64,000 nt of DNA. It comes from Bacteroides ndongoniae. GTDB lineage: Bacteria; Bacteroidota; Bacteroidia; Bacteroidales; Bacteroidaceae. A program made the translations under genes and the position numbers. Positions 30,164 to 38,261 of the stretch are shown here, in pieces. Where the stretch lies: assembly GCF_900108345.1 (NCBI RefSeq), contig NZ_FNVV01000013.1:468943-532942 (forward strand), in the 5' to 3' direction. The notes under the pieces were generated by a model, which did no database searches, was not told the DNA's origin, and saw nothing but the letters and a program-made list of their open reading frames with translations. Every line of letters begins with the position of its first letter. Position 1 is the first letter of the stretch.

Positions 30164-30988
30164 CTACTCCTCCGTGCGGGGTTGCGCCAGCTTATGCTTG
30201 ACGAACTCCAACTTCCGGTTGGCTTCCTCGATGTTCTGTTTGATTTCGGTGATGGCAGCCAGCACTTGGGCCAGTTCGTAGATGCCGGCAGCAGCCTGGC
30301 GGTCGGTAGCAGTCATGGTGGTCGAGTAGGAACGCTCTCCCTGATAGTTCACCTTGAGGTTCTTGTCGCGATTCATGCAGATGAATCCGATGACGTTGCC
30401 GTCTTCGCCCAGTTTGTAGTCGGCTTTTTCAATCTTCTCGCCCAGGTCGGTCGTTTCGTAACTGTCTTTCGAGGCAGGGGTTTCGGCAAAGCTGCCGTCA
30501 GGGGCTACTACTTTCACAGCGATGTGGTGGATGTTGCTTGCTCCGCAGTAGATGGAGGTCATGCTCATTTTACCCGTTTCGTCTACCTGGAAACGCAGGA
30601 ACGAGCGGTGCAGGTTCTTCTCAATCACCTGTGACGGATGCAGGTAGAGCCCGACTTGCTGGTAGGCAGTGTCTTTCTCAAGTACGAATTTCCCTTTCAG
30701 CGCATCCAGTTCCTTTTGTTTTCCGTTGAGGGTGCTGTCCAGATAAGCAAGAGTTTTTTCCTGTTCCTTCAGTTCCACTTCAAGCATCAGCTTCTGGCCT
30801 TCGCGCCGTGTGTCGAATGCTTTCGGGTAGAGTATCTTGATACTGTCTATCCGCAGTTTGGCTTCGTTGTAGTCGCCGTTTTCGTAGGCGGTACGTGCTG
30901 CCTGCAGCTGTACGGCAGCTTTCTTTTCGATGTTTTCGCAGGCTACGAGCAGGCCGCAAAGGCAGGCCAGGAGTAATTCTTTCTTCAT
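30164..30988 (-). CDS. Lipoprotein with coiled coil, unknown function
   Basis: A 274-residue lipoprotein (lipobox LLVAC, Cys17). Residues 20-100 are helical, with an AYENGDYNEAKLRIDSIKIL segment that looks like one TPR-like hairpin, then a likely coiled coil (about 68-95). A compact beta-rich domain (about 100-225) carries hydrophobic and Tyr/Gly-rich stretches. The C-terminus (about 235-270) is again helical and charged. The family is widespread in Bacteroides by appearance but I know no function. It stands alone, converging on the SNF2 gene. A periplasmic or outer-membrane-attached structural role is only a guess. Confidence 0.75.
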   Translation of the reverse strand: MKKELLLACLCGLLVACENIEKKAAVQLQAARTAYENGDYNEAKLRIDSIKILYPKAFDTRREGQKLMLEVELKEQEKTLAYLDSTLNGKQKELDALKGKFVLEKDTAYQQVGLYLHPSQVIEKNLHRSFLRFQVDETGKMSMTSIYCGASNIHHIAVKVVAPDGSFAETPASKDSYETTDLGEKIEKADYKLGEDGNVIGFICMNRDKNLKVNYQGERSYSTTMTATDRQAAAGIYELAQVLAAITEIKQNIEEANRKLEFVKHKLAQPRTEE

Positions 30989-31012
30989 GGGTGTTCCGTT
31001 CTTTGTTTTTTT

Positions 31013-31083
31013 GAGTCTGTAAGTTTATAAGTTATTGTTTTACTTCAACTTAAAAACTCAAAAACTTATAAACTGATAAACTC
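31013..31083. repeat. Long inverted repeat between divergent genes
   Basis: Arms at 31013-31033 and 31063-31083 are inverted copies agreeing at most of 21 positions (GAGT..AGTTTATAAGTT type). ACTCAAAAACTTATAAACT units here resemble those at 11568-11602 and 39212-39245. Confidence 0.6.
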
Positions 31084-31104
31084 GTCTACTTAGGTAAGTG
31101 TATT

Positions 31105-31140
31105 TTTGAAGCAAAAATAGAAATAATATCCGTATCTTTG
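31105..31140 (+). promoter_or_regulatory. Promoter of the CCA-adding enzyme gene
   Basis: TATCTTTG at 31133-31140, 21 nt before the ATG, with TTTG at 31105-31108. The 24-nt spacing is slightly long. Confidence 0.6.
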
Positions 31141-31161
31141 CGTTTCCTTAAACGATAAAAT

Positions 31162-32601
31162 ATGATAGAGTTGACAGCTGAAGAACTGAAACAGCGTTTC
31201 AGTGACAATATATTCAAGCAAATATCCGCGACGGCAGACGAGCTTGGGCTGGAATGCTACGTGGTAGGCGGATACGTTCGCGACATTTTTCTGCAACGTC
31301 CTTCCAAGGATATCGATGTGGTTGTGGTGGGCAGCGGCATTGCCATGGCCGAGGCGTTGGGCCGTCGGTTGGGCAAGGGTGCGCATGTGTCTGTCTTCAA
31401 GAACTTCGGTACGGCCCAGTTGAAGTTCCGCGGTACGGAAGTGGAGTTTGTCGGTGCCCGCAAGGAGTCCTACACGCACGACTCCCGCAAGCCTGTTGTG
31501 GAAGATGGTACGCTGGAAGACGACCAGAACCGTCGCGACTTCACCATCAACGCTCTGGCTGTCTGCCTGAACGAAGCTCGCTACGGCGAACTGGTAGACC
31601 CCTTTGGTGGCATGGACGATATGAAAGAACGTACCATCCGCACGCCGCTCGACCCGGACGTGACGTTCAGCGACGACCCCTTGCGCATGATGCGCTGCAT
31701 CCGCTTTGCTACCCAGCTGAACTTCTACATCGACGATGAGACGTTCGATTCGCTTTGCCGCAACAAGGAGCGCATTTCCATCATTTCGAAAGAACGTATT
31801 GCCGACGAGCTGAACAAAATCATGCTGTCGCCCGTACCTTCGAAAGGTTTTGTCGACCTGGATCGTTGCGGCCTTCTGGCACTGATTTTCCCTGAATTAG
31901 TTGCCCTGCAGGGAGTGGAGACGCGCAACGGACGCGCCCATAAGGACAATTTCTATCACACCCTCGAAGTGCTCGACAACATCAGCAAGAAGACCGATAA
32001 CCTTTGGCTGCGCTGGGCGGCCTTGCTGCACGACATAGCCAAGCCTGCCACCAAGCGCTGGGAGCCCCGTTTGGGCTGGACTTTCCACAATCATAACTTC
32101 ATTGGCGAGAAGATGATACCCAACATCTTCCGTAAGATGAAGCTGCCGATGAACGAGAAGATGAAATATGTGCAGAAGCTCGTCGGACTGCACATGCGCC
32201 CCATCGTGATAGCCGATGAAGAAGTGACCGATTCGGCCGTCCGTCGTCTGCTGTTCGAGGCGGGCGATGACATCGACGACTTGATGACGCTTTGCGAAGC
32301 CGACATCACCTCGAAGAACATGGACAAGAAACAGCGCTTCCTGAACAACTTCCAACTGGTGCGCCAGAAGCTGAAAGACCTGGAAGAGCGCGACCGCATC
32401 CGTAACTTCCAGCCGCCGGTCAGCGGAGAGGAAATTATGAAGACTTTCGGCCTGCCTCCCTGCCAGCAGGTGGGCGCGCTGAAGAGCGCCATCAAGGATG
32501 CCATACTGGACGGCGTCATTCCCAACGAGTACGAAGCGGCCCGACAGTTCATGCTGGAGCGTGCCCAGAAGATGGGATTGAAAAAGGCATCGGACCAATA
32601 G
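31162..32601 (+). CDS. cca: CCA tRNA nucleotidyltransferase with HD domain
   Basis: Adds or repairs the 3'-CCA of tRNAs. The 479-residue protein has the class II nucleotidyltransferase head (GGYVRDIFL near residue 35, KDIDVVVVG with the two metal Asp, and RRDFTINALAV), the neck and body domain with the ERIADELNKIMLS region, and a C-terminal HD phosphohydrolase domain: HTLEVLDN and LLHDIAKPATK near 288. HD-bearing CCA enzymes also remove cyclic phosphates from tRNA ends. A standalone poly(A) polymerase is an alternative family member but the HD domain and length fit CCA-adding enzymes. Single gene with its own promoter. Confidence 0.93.
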   Translation: MIELTAEELKQRFSDNIFKQISATADELGLECYVVGGYVRDIFLQRPSKDIDVVVVGSGIAMAEALGRRLGKGAHVSVFKNFGTAQLKFRGTEVEFVGARKESYTHDSRKPVVEDGTLEDDQNRRDFTINALAVCLNEARYGELVDPFGGMDDMKERTIRTPLDPDVTFSDDPLRMMRCIRFATQLNFYIDDETFDSLCRNKERISIISKERIADELNKIMLSPVPSKGFVDLDRCGLLALIFPELVALQGVETRNGRAHKDNFYHTLEVLDNISKKTDNLWLRWAALLHDIAKPATKRWEPRLGWTFHNHNFIGEKMIPNIFRKMKLPMNEKMKYVQKLVGLHMRPIVIADEEVTDSAVRRLLFEAGDDIDDLMTLCEADITSKNMDKKQRFLNNFQLVRQKLKDLEERDRIRNFQPPVSGEEIMKTFGLPPCQQVGALKSAIKDAILDGVIPNEYEAARQFMLERAQKMGLKKASDQ

Positions 32602-32673
32602 TGACTTCCAAGTCCACTGATGTTCCGCAATTATCCGAGGCATTTGCGACCATAACCCGGTTGGTGAAGTTTA

Positions 32674-32782
32674 TTCTCATAGGCATGAGAAAGACATTCT
32701 CACAGTCATGAGAAAACTGTTCTCATAGTTATGAGAAAACTATTCTCACAGGCATGAGAAGATCGTTCTCGCGCTTGGAGAA
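32674..32782. repeat. Family C palindromic array, 5 units, exact 23-nt period
   Basis: Five units of the form TTCTCATAGGCATGAGAA start at 32674, 32697, 32720, 32743 and 32766. The first four are 18 nt with the centre varying (AGGC, AGTC, AGTT, AGGC); the last is decayed (TTCTCGCGCTTGGAGAA). The 5-nt spacers differ. It lies downstream of cca. Confidence 0.92.
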
Positions 32783-32846
32783 CAGATGAGAGTCTATAAG
32801 GCGGGCGAACAAACGTGTAGGGATAAAATCCGGAACGGGAATAGAT

Positions 32847-32902
32847 AAAAAAACAACCGCAGCATTCGACGGACTGTAGCAGTCTCCGGATGCTGCGGTT
32901 GT
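32847..32902 (-). terminator. Intrinsic terminator of the ppk1-pit operon
   Basis: A perfect 13-bp stem (32853-32865 with 32890-32902) extended by an inner GACTG/CAGTC hairpin; on the minus strand it is followed by seven T residues (plus-strand A run 32847-32853). It begins 30 nt after the pit stop codon. Confidence 0.9.
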
Positions 32903-32931
32903 ATTATGCAGAGTTGTAGCAGGCAGGCTTG

Positions 32932-35181
32932 TTATGCCTCTTCTTCGCTTTGGAACTTGCGGCTGACCTTTATCAGATTGATGGTGTAGGTCACCACGTT
33001 CTGGGCTTCCTGCAGCATGGTCAGGTAGAGCATGCTCACCTTGATGCTGCTGCTTTGTCCCTGGATGCGTTGCAGTTCCTCACGCTTCAGGCGTGCCAGT
33101 TCGCCGTTCAGCTCGTTGGCTTTGCGGATTTCGGTTTCCATGCCGTCGTAGTTGTTGTCTTCTACGCGGTGGCGGCAAGTCTGTATCAGGTAAGTGATGT
33201 CCTCGCTGACGTCGGCAAATTCGCCTTTCTGGATGGCATCCAGCGGCTTGAAGTTGTTGTCGACGTGTTCCAGACAGGGCTCGCACAGACGTCCGATACT
33301 GTATACCAGCTCGCTGGCAAAGTCGTTGCCCTGATAGTAGTACAGACCTTTTTCGAGGATTGTATTGTTGTCCAGACGGCTGATGGCCAATGTTCCGGTA
33401 CGTTTCATTTGCTTGATAAGCTGTTTCTCGAATTTAACCGAACCCATGGAGCGACGTAAGCCACGCAGATTCTCGTGCAGGAAGGAAGTGACTGTACGTT
33501 CGTAGTTCTCTTCGGTAAACTCCAGTACCTTGGTCAGTTCCTGACGGGTATGCTTGCGGAGCAGTTCGATGATTTCGGCATTGTCCGAGCTTTGGAGCAA
33601 CTGCTTCAGGGTTTCGTTAACCTGTTCTTTTGCTTTGCGCTTCTTGTACATTACCTGGCTGCGGATCAGCATGAATACGGCCAGTGCAATCAGTGCAACG
33701 ATGGCAATTGTTCCGCCGAAGTGAATCAGGAGGGCTACAAAGAAACAGATGGTGAAGGCTGCACCAGCCGTGATGAACCAGCCACCAATGACGCTCAGTA
33801 CGCCGGTGATACGGAATACGGCAGAATCACGTCCCCAGGCACGGTCGGCAAGCGAAGTACCCATAGCCACCATGAAAGTAACGTAGGTAGTAGAGAGAGG
33901 CAGCTTCAATGAAGTACCCAAGGCGATCAGCAGACCGGCAAGTACCAGATTGACGGCAGCACGTACCAAGTCGAAAGCAGCACCGTCGGCAATGATGGCT
34001 TCGTCTTTCTGGAAGCGGGTATCAATCCAGCGTTTGGCGCTTTCGGGAACAATTTTCGATACTCCGTTGGACAGTATCAGACTGCAACGTACCAGTGTAC
34101 GGGCTATCGGAGTACTACCGAAACTTTCTTCTCCTTCGTCCTGACGGGACAGGTCGACAGAAGTCTTGATTACATTGTGTGCTTTCTTAGAGGTGTAAAG
34201 TGCATAGACCATGATGGCACCGGCTGCAAAGAGGAAGTACCAGGGTGTTTTGGCCGGACCGAGCAGAGAAGTCATCAGGAAGCCATCGGCTCCGGCTCCT
34301 GCACCGTTGGCCGTATAATCCATAAAGGAAGAATAACCGGCCAGAGGCACACCGATGAAGTTCACCAGGTCGTTACCGGCAAAAGCCAGTGCCAGTGCAA
34401 ATGTTCCCAGCAGCACCACTACCTTGAATATATTGACTTTACACAAGTGCAGAATCTGCATCAGGATGGTGAAGAATACGAAGAACGCTACGATCAGCAT
34501 TCCGGTGTTCTCCTGTATCCAGTGTTTGTAGTCGGATGTCATGAACGAACTGTCCTTCAGACCCTTTATCAGCATGAAGTAGATGATGGAAGTGGCAGCT
34601 ACACCGCCGAACAGCGCAATGCTGTACTTCATGTGCTTTTTGTAGTTGAAGGAGAAAATGATACGTGCCAGCCACTGTACCAGCATACCGAAGAAGAACG
34701 CGATGGCCACAGATACGAAGATGGCCATGATGACGGACAGGGCCTTGTCTGTGTTGATGAGGTCTCCCAAACCGAGCGAATCATCGCTGTAGACTTTGAT
34801 AAGGGCCAGTGCAAATGTACCTCCCAACAGCTCGAATACCATCGATACAGTGGTGGAAGTGGGAAGACCCATGCTGTTGAATACATCCAGCAGTACGACA
34901 TCGGTCAGCATGACCGCCAGCAGGATACACATGATTTCGGCGAAATAGAAATGTTCCGGCTGGTAGATACCGTGCCGGGCAATGTCCATCATGCCGTTAC
35001 TGAGTGAGGCGCCGATAAAGACTCCGATAGCAGCAATGAACAGGACTGTCTTGAACGAAGCTGCTTTGGCTCCTACGGCCGACTGAAGAAAATTGACTGC
35101 ATCATTGCTGACTCCCACGATAAGGTCGAATACCGCAAGGACGAACAGGAAGATGACGATACACAGATAAATTGTTTCCAT
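32932..35181 (-). CDS. Inorganic phosphate transporter (Pit) with C-terminal PhoU-like domain
   Basis: A 749-residue low-affinity phosphate permease of the PiT family fused to a PhoU-like regulatory domain. The two signature GxNDxxN-type repeats are visible: VGVSNDAVNFLQSAVGAKA near the N-terminus and FAGNDLVNFIGVPLAG in the second half. About ten or more membrane helices extend to residue 515; residues 520-749 are charged helices (LKQLLQSSDNAEIIELLRKH and onward) resembling PhoU, which controls phosphate flux. It follows ppk1 by 76 nt in the same direction, and a strong terminator ends the unit. Supplying phosphate for polyphosphate is a natural joint function. Confidence 0.92.
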   Translation of the reverse strand: METIYLCIVIFLFVLAVFDLIVGVSNDAVNFLQSAVGAKAASFKTVLFIAAIGVFIGASLSNGMMDIARHGIYQPEHFYFAEIMCILLAVMLTDVVLLDVFNSMGLPTSTTVSMVFELLGGTFALALIKVYSDDSLGLGDLINTDKALSVIMAIFVSVAIAFFFGMLVQWLARIIFSFNYKKHMKYSIALFGGVAATSIIYFMLIKGLKDSSFMTSDYKHWIQENTGMLIVAFFVFFTILMQILHLCKVNIFKVVVLLGTFALALAFAGNDLVNFIGVPLAGYSSFMDYTANGAGAGADGFLMTSLLGPAKTPWYFLFAAGAIMVYALYTSKKAHNVIKTSVDLSRQDEGEESFGSTPIARTLVRCSLILSNGVSKIVPESAKRWIDTRFQKDEAIIADGAAFDLVRAAVNLVLAGLLIALGTSLKLPLSTTYVTFMVAMGTSLADRAWGRDSAVFRITGVLSVIGGWFITAGAAFTICFFVALLIHFGGTIAIVALIALAVFMLIRSQVMYKKRKAKEQVNETLKQLLQSSDNAEIIELLRKHTRQELTKVLEFTEENYERTVTSFLHENLRGLRRSMGSVKFEKQLIKQMKRTGTLAISRLDNNTILEKGLYYYQGNDFASELVYSIGRLCEPCLEHVDNNFKPLDAIQKGEFADVSEDITYLIQTCRHRVEDNNYDGMETEIRKANELNGELARLKREELQRIQGQSSSIKVSMLYLTMLQEAQNVVTYTINLIKVSRKFQSEEEA

Positions 35182-35257
35182 GAACTATTGTATTTTATTT
35201 GGCTGCAAAGGAACAGCATTTTTGTTGCATGGAAATGTCATACATATTACAACCGTG

Positions 35258-37309
35258 TTACAATTTGCTTTTCAGGTACTCGTAAAAGGTGTATTGCGAA
35301 CGTATTTTCTCTTTTTGCGGGTGGGGCGACTTCCAGCAGTTGCGCAGTTTGTCGTCGACGAAACAGGCCTTTCGTTTGTCCGACAGTTGTATGGATAGCA
35401 TGTCTGCCAGTTCCTGTTTCAGGTCGGGATCCAGAACCGGAGTGACGGCTTCGATGCGCCGGTACAGGTTGCGGCGCATCCAGTCGGGCGACCCCAGGAA
35501 CAGCTTGGGTTTTCCGCCGTTGCCGAAGTACCAGATGCGGGCATGTTCCAGGAAGGTGTCGACGATACGGGTGATGCGTATGTTGCGGCTGTATTCCTGT
35601 CCGGGGATGAGGCAGCAGATGCCGCGCACAATGAGGTCTATTTCGACGCCGGCTTGCGAGGCCTCGTACAGGCGTTCTATCATAGTAGGGTCCTGCAGGG
35701 CGTTCATCTTCAGGATGATGCGGCCTCCTTTTCCGCGCTTGGCCAGTTCTATTTCGTGGTCGATGAGTCGGTTCAGCTCGGGGATGAGGTTGAACTGTGC
35801 CACAAGCAGCAGGTTGAATTTAGGGTTCTGTTTTTTTCTTTGCAAGGTGCGGAACAGGTTATGCAGGTCGTTGACCAGCCGTGGATTGCAGGTGAACAGG
35901 CCGCTGTCGGCATATAGGGTAGCGGTCTTTTCGTTGAAGTTGCCTGTGCTGATGTAGGCATAGCTTGTCATTTTGTGCCCCTGGCGGTCGCGTCTCAACA
36001 CAAGGGCCACTTTGGCATGTACCTTCAGCTTGGGTATGCTGTAGATGATGTTGATGCCGGCATTCTGCATCATTTCGGCCGTAGCCAGGTTGTTCTCTTC
36101 GTCGAAACGGGCTTTCAGTTCAACGAAGACGGTGACTTTCTTTCCGTTCTGTGCCGCGGCTATCAGGGTGTTGATGACGTTGGAGTTTTCTGCTACGCGG
36201 TATTGCGTCACCATGATTTCGCGTACGGTCGGTTCGTGTACGGCTTCGTACAGAAAGTGGATGAAGTGGTCGAAAGCATGATAGGGGTAGTGCAGCAGCA
36301 GGTCTTTCTTCTCAATATAGTGGAAGATGGATTCACGCTCGTCCAGACAGGTCAGCTTCATGGGCTGAGGCTTTCGGATGGGAAGCAGTTTCCTGTTGGG
36401 GTTGGGCAGGTGGTTCAGGTCTTCCATATTCAGATGCTTGTCGCCCGGCACCAGCTCGTTCCGGTCGATGCGGTAGGCGTCTACCAGAAAGTCCAGAAAA
36501 TCCTGCGGCATGGCACGGTCGTAGACGAAACGGCATACGGCACCTATCTTGCGTTTTTTTATCTTGGTCTTCACCTGTTCGATGATTTCCGACGTATTGG
36601 CCGTATCGTCTATCAGGATGTCGGCATCGCGTGATATCTTGATGCAGTAGCTGCTATCCACGTTGTAGCCGGGGAAGATGGTGTCGATGTTCGCCTTGAT
36701 GATGTCTTCGATGAACATCAGGTAATAGTCGTTGCCCTGGCGTGGCAGTTCGATGAAGCGCGGCACCTTACTGTAAGGCAGCTTCATGACGAAATATTCG
36801 GGTTGGGCAGGGGCGTGCTTGGGAAACAGGCGGACGGCCAGATACAGGCGGTTGTCGCGCAGGAAGGAGATGACTTTGTCTTTGCTTACGGGCACCGGAG
36901 CCAGGTAGGGGAATATCTCTTCGCGGAAGAAGCGGCGTACGAAGTCTTGGTGGAAAGGCTCTACGTTGCGGCTTTGGTAGAATATGATGTGGTTTTTCTT
37001 CAGTGCGGGCAGAATCTTTTTTTCATAGATGCGGATACGTTCTTCTAATTGGCGGTTGACTTCCCGGTTGATTTCTTCTACTAATTCGGCTGCCGACTGT
37101 TTGCTCTCTTCGTCGCTTAGGGTGACTCCGGAGGCAATGGCTTTGTGGTCGGCCACACGTATTTTGTAGAACTCTTCCAGGTTGGACGAATAGATGGAAA
37201 TGAAATTGATGCGTTCGTAGAGAGGCAGACTGTCGTCGTCGGCTTCGAGCAGTACGCGATAGTTGAATGACAGCCAACTGATGTCGCGCTTGAAATATCT
37301 GTTTTCCAT
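35258..37309 (-). CDS. ppk1: Polyphosphate kinase 1
   Basis: Makes inorganic polyphosphate from ATP, reversibly. The 683-residue protein has the family order N domain, head domain, and two C-terminal phospholipase-D-like catalytic domains. The catalytic histidine is likely His431 in LKVHAKVALVLRR; YISTGNFNEKTATLYADSG and the late LFLGSPDWMRRNLYRRIEAV are PPK1 hallmarks. It is the promoter-proximal gene of the ppk1-pit unit. A full promoter lies directly upstream and overlaps that of the divergent phosphoesterase gene. Confidence 0.96.
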   Translation of the reverse strand: MENRYFKRDISWLSFNYRVLLEADDDSLPLYERINFISIYSSNLEEFYKIRVADHKAIASGVTLSDEESKQSAAELVEEINREVNRQLEERIRIYEKKILPALKKNHIIFYQSRNVEPFHQDFVRRFFREEIFPYLAPVPVSKDKVISFLRDNRLYLAVRLFPKHAPAQPEYFVMKLPYSKVPRFIELPRQGNDYYLMFIEDIIKANIDTIFPGYNVDSSYCIKISRDADILIDDTANTSEIIEQVKTKIKKRKIGAVCRFVYDRAMPQDFLDFLVDAYRIDRNELVPGDKHLNMEDLNHLPNPNRKLLPIRKPQPMKLTCLDERESIFHYIEKKDLLLHYPYHAFDHFIHFLYEAVHEPTVREIMVTQYRVAENSNVINTLIAAAQNGKKVTVFVELKARFDEENNLATAEMMQNAGINIIYSIPKLKVHAKVALVLRRDRQGHKMTSYAYISTGNFNEKTATLYADSGLFTCNPRLVNDLHNLFRTLQRKKQNPKFNLLLVAQFNLIPELNRLIDHEIELAKRGKGGRIILKMNALQDPTMIERLYEASQAGVEIDLIVRGICCLIPGQEYSRNIRITRIVDTFLEHARIWYFGNGGKPKLFLGSPDWMRRNLYRRIEAVTPVLDPDLKQELADMLSIQLSDKRKACFVDDKLRNCWKSPHPQKEKIRSQYTFYEYLKSKL

Positions 37310-37326
37310 GAGCTTTAAGTTTTATA

Positions 37327-37357
37327 CAAAAATAGCTACCTTTGTCTAATAAACAAA
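37327..37357 (-). promoter_or_regulatory. Full -33/-7 promoter for ppk1-pit
   Basis: Minus-strand TTTG (37354-37357) and TATTTTTG (37327-37334) are 19 nt apart; the -7 box ends 17 nt before ppk1. It overlaps the divergent promoter at 37337-37344. Confidence 0.7.
37337..37344 (+). promoter_or_regulatory. -7 box TACCTTTG for YfcE-like gene
   Basis: Perfect TAnnTTTG, 19 nt before the ATG at 37364; the -33 position shows TTTA. It lies inside the ppk1 promoter on the other strand, so the two promoters are likely mutually exclusive. Confidence 0.6.
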
Positions 37358-37363
37358 GAAACT

Positions 37364-37861
37364 ATGGTGAAAATAGGTTTATTATCGGATACCCATGCTT
37401 ATTGGGATGAGCGGTATCTGCAGTACTTTGAGCCGTGTGACGAAATCTGGCATGCCGGCGACATCGGTTCGTTGGAAGTAGCACAGAAATTGGCTGCTTT
37501 CCGTCCCTTCCGGGCTGTGTATGGAAACATTGACGGGCAGGACATCCGTCGGCTTTATCCGCAGACATTGCGCTTTACGGTCGAGGGAGCGGAAGTGCTG
37601 ATGAAGCACATCGGCGGTTACCCCGGCAAGTACGATCCTTCCATACGGGGCAGCATACTGGTGCATCCACCCAAACTGTTCGTCAGCGGGCATTCGCATA
37701 TTCTGAAAGTGAAGTATGACAAGACGCTCGATCTGCTCCACATCAATCCGGGAGCGGCAGGCATCAGCGGGTTTCACAAAGTGCGTACGTTGGTGCGTTT
37801 TGTGATAGACAGTGGTACATTCAGGGATTTGGAAGTCATCGAACTGGCAGACCGGAAGTAG
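37364..37861 (+). CDS. YfcE/MJ0936-family metallophosphoesterase
   Basis: A 165-residue calcineurin-like phosphodiesterase with the dinuclear metal site motifs GLLSDTHAY, HAGDIGSLE, GNIDGQD and SGHSHILKV in family order. Homologues hydrolyse phosphodiesters in vitro; the natural substrate is unclear. No signal peptide, so cytosolic. It is transcribed divergently from ppk1 with overlapping promoters, but a functional link to polyphosphate is only suggested by this. It is followed on the opposite strand by the candidate small RNA. Confidence 0.92.
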   Translation: MVKIGLLSDTHAYWDERYLQYFEPCDEIWHAGDIGSLEVAQKLAAFRPFRAVYGNIDGQDIRRLYPQTLRFTVEGAEVLMKHIGGYPGKYDPSIRGSILVHPPKLFVSGHSHILKVKYDKTLDLLHINPGAAGISGFHKVRTLVRFVIDSGTFRDLEVIELADRK

Positions 37862-37905
37862 AGGGATGGCGGTATGTACAGTGTGTCTGCCTTCGGGTAT
37901 GGGCA

Positions 37906-37968
37906 TAAAAAAAGGAGTACCGCTGTACTCCAACCTTTGTTAACCTTAAATCTAATACTATGAAAAAC
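37906..37968 (-). ncRNA. Candidate standalone small RNA (~65 nt)
   Basis: A complete minus-strand promoter (37975-38005) would start transcription near 37968; the transcript ends in a perfect 7-bp hairpin GGAGTAC/GTACTCC (37914-37931, loop CGCT) followed on that strand by a seven-T run. In between there is no open frame longer than four codons, and no gene lies downstream on the same strand because phosphoesterase is convergent. Promoter, short unstructured body and intrinsic terminator form a self-contained unit. Exact ends are approximate. I believe similar sequences recur in Bacteroides genomes but could not check. Confidence 0.6.
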
Positions 37969-37974
37969 ACATTG

Positions 37975-38005
37975 CAAAGGTACGGCCTTTTCTGGAATCT
38001 GCAAA
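37975..38005 (-). promoter_or_regulatory. Full -33/-7 promoter of the candidate small RNA
   Basis: Minus-strand TTTG (38002-38005) and TACCTTTG (37975-37982) are 19 nt apart. Confidence 0.7.
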
Positions 38006-38141
38006 TCTTCTGTAGGAAAACTTGTTTTTTATAACACACTTTTGAGGATTGAAGTGGATTTTAACAAAAAAAGCATGATTTATTCTATCTTTCTTCTGCC
38101 GTAATCCATTATTAGATGGTCGAATTTTTTAATCTTTTAAT

Positions 38142-38172
38142 TTTGTCCTCCAACTAAATTTCGTTACCTTTG
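38142..38172 (+). promoter_or_regulatory. Full -33/-7 promoter for rfbA-rfbB
   Basis: TTTG at 38142-38145 and TACCTTTG at 38165-38172 with a 19-nt spacer. The leader to the ATG is about 80 nt and contains a small AGCC/GGCT hairpin. Confidence 0.8.
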
Positions 38173-38261
38173 CGTCTTGAATAGCACCAAGAGCCGTGGG
38201 GCTTTGTCCTCCTTCTTATTTTATTCTCCCGTTGATATTTATAAAACCTAAGAACTGAAAT

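Larger units (their letters stand above)
32602..32931. other. Convergent intergenic region cca / pit
   Basis: Contains the 23-nt-period palindromic array (32674-32782) and the pit terminator on the minus strand (32847-32902). No gene was found; nothing else stands out. Confidence 0.75.
37862..38261. other. Intergenic region phosphoesterase / rfbA
   Basis: Holds the candidate small RNA with its promoter (37906-38005) and the rfbA promoter (38142-38172) with an 89-nt leader. A 24-codon frame at 37961 overlaps the small RNA in antisense and is not supported as a gene. Confidence 0.75.

Noticed and set aside
37961..38035. Plus-strand 24-codon frame starting MKNTLQRYG
   Set aside because: It runs antisense through the small RNA promoter; no plus-strand promoter or leader is seen.
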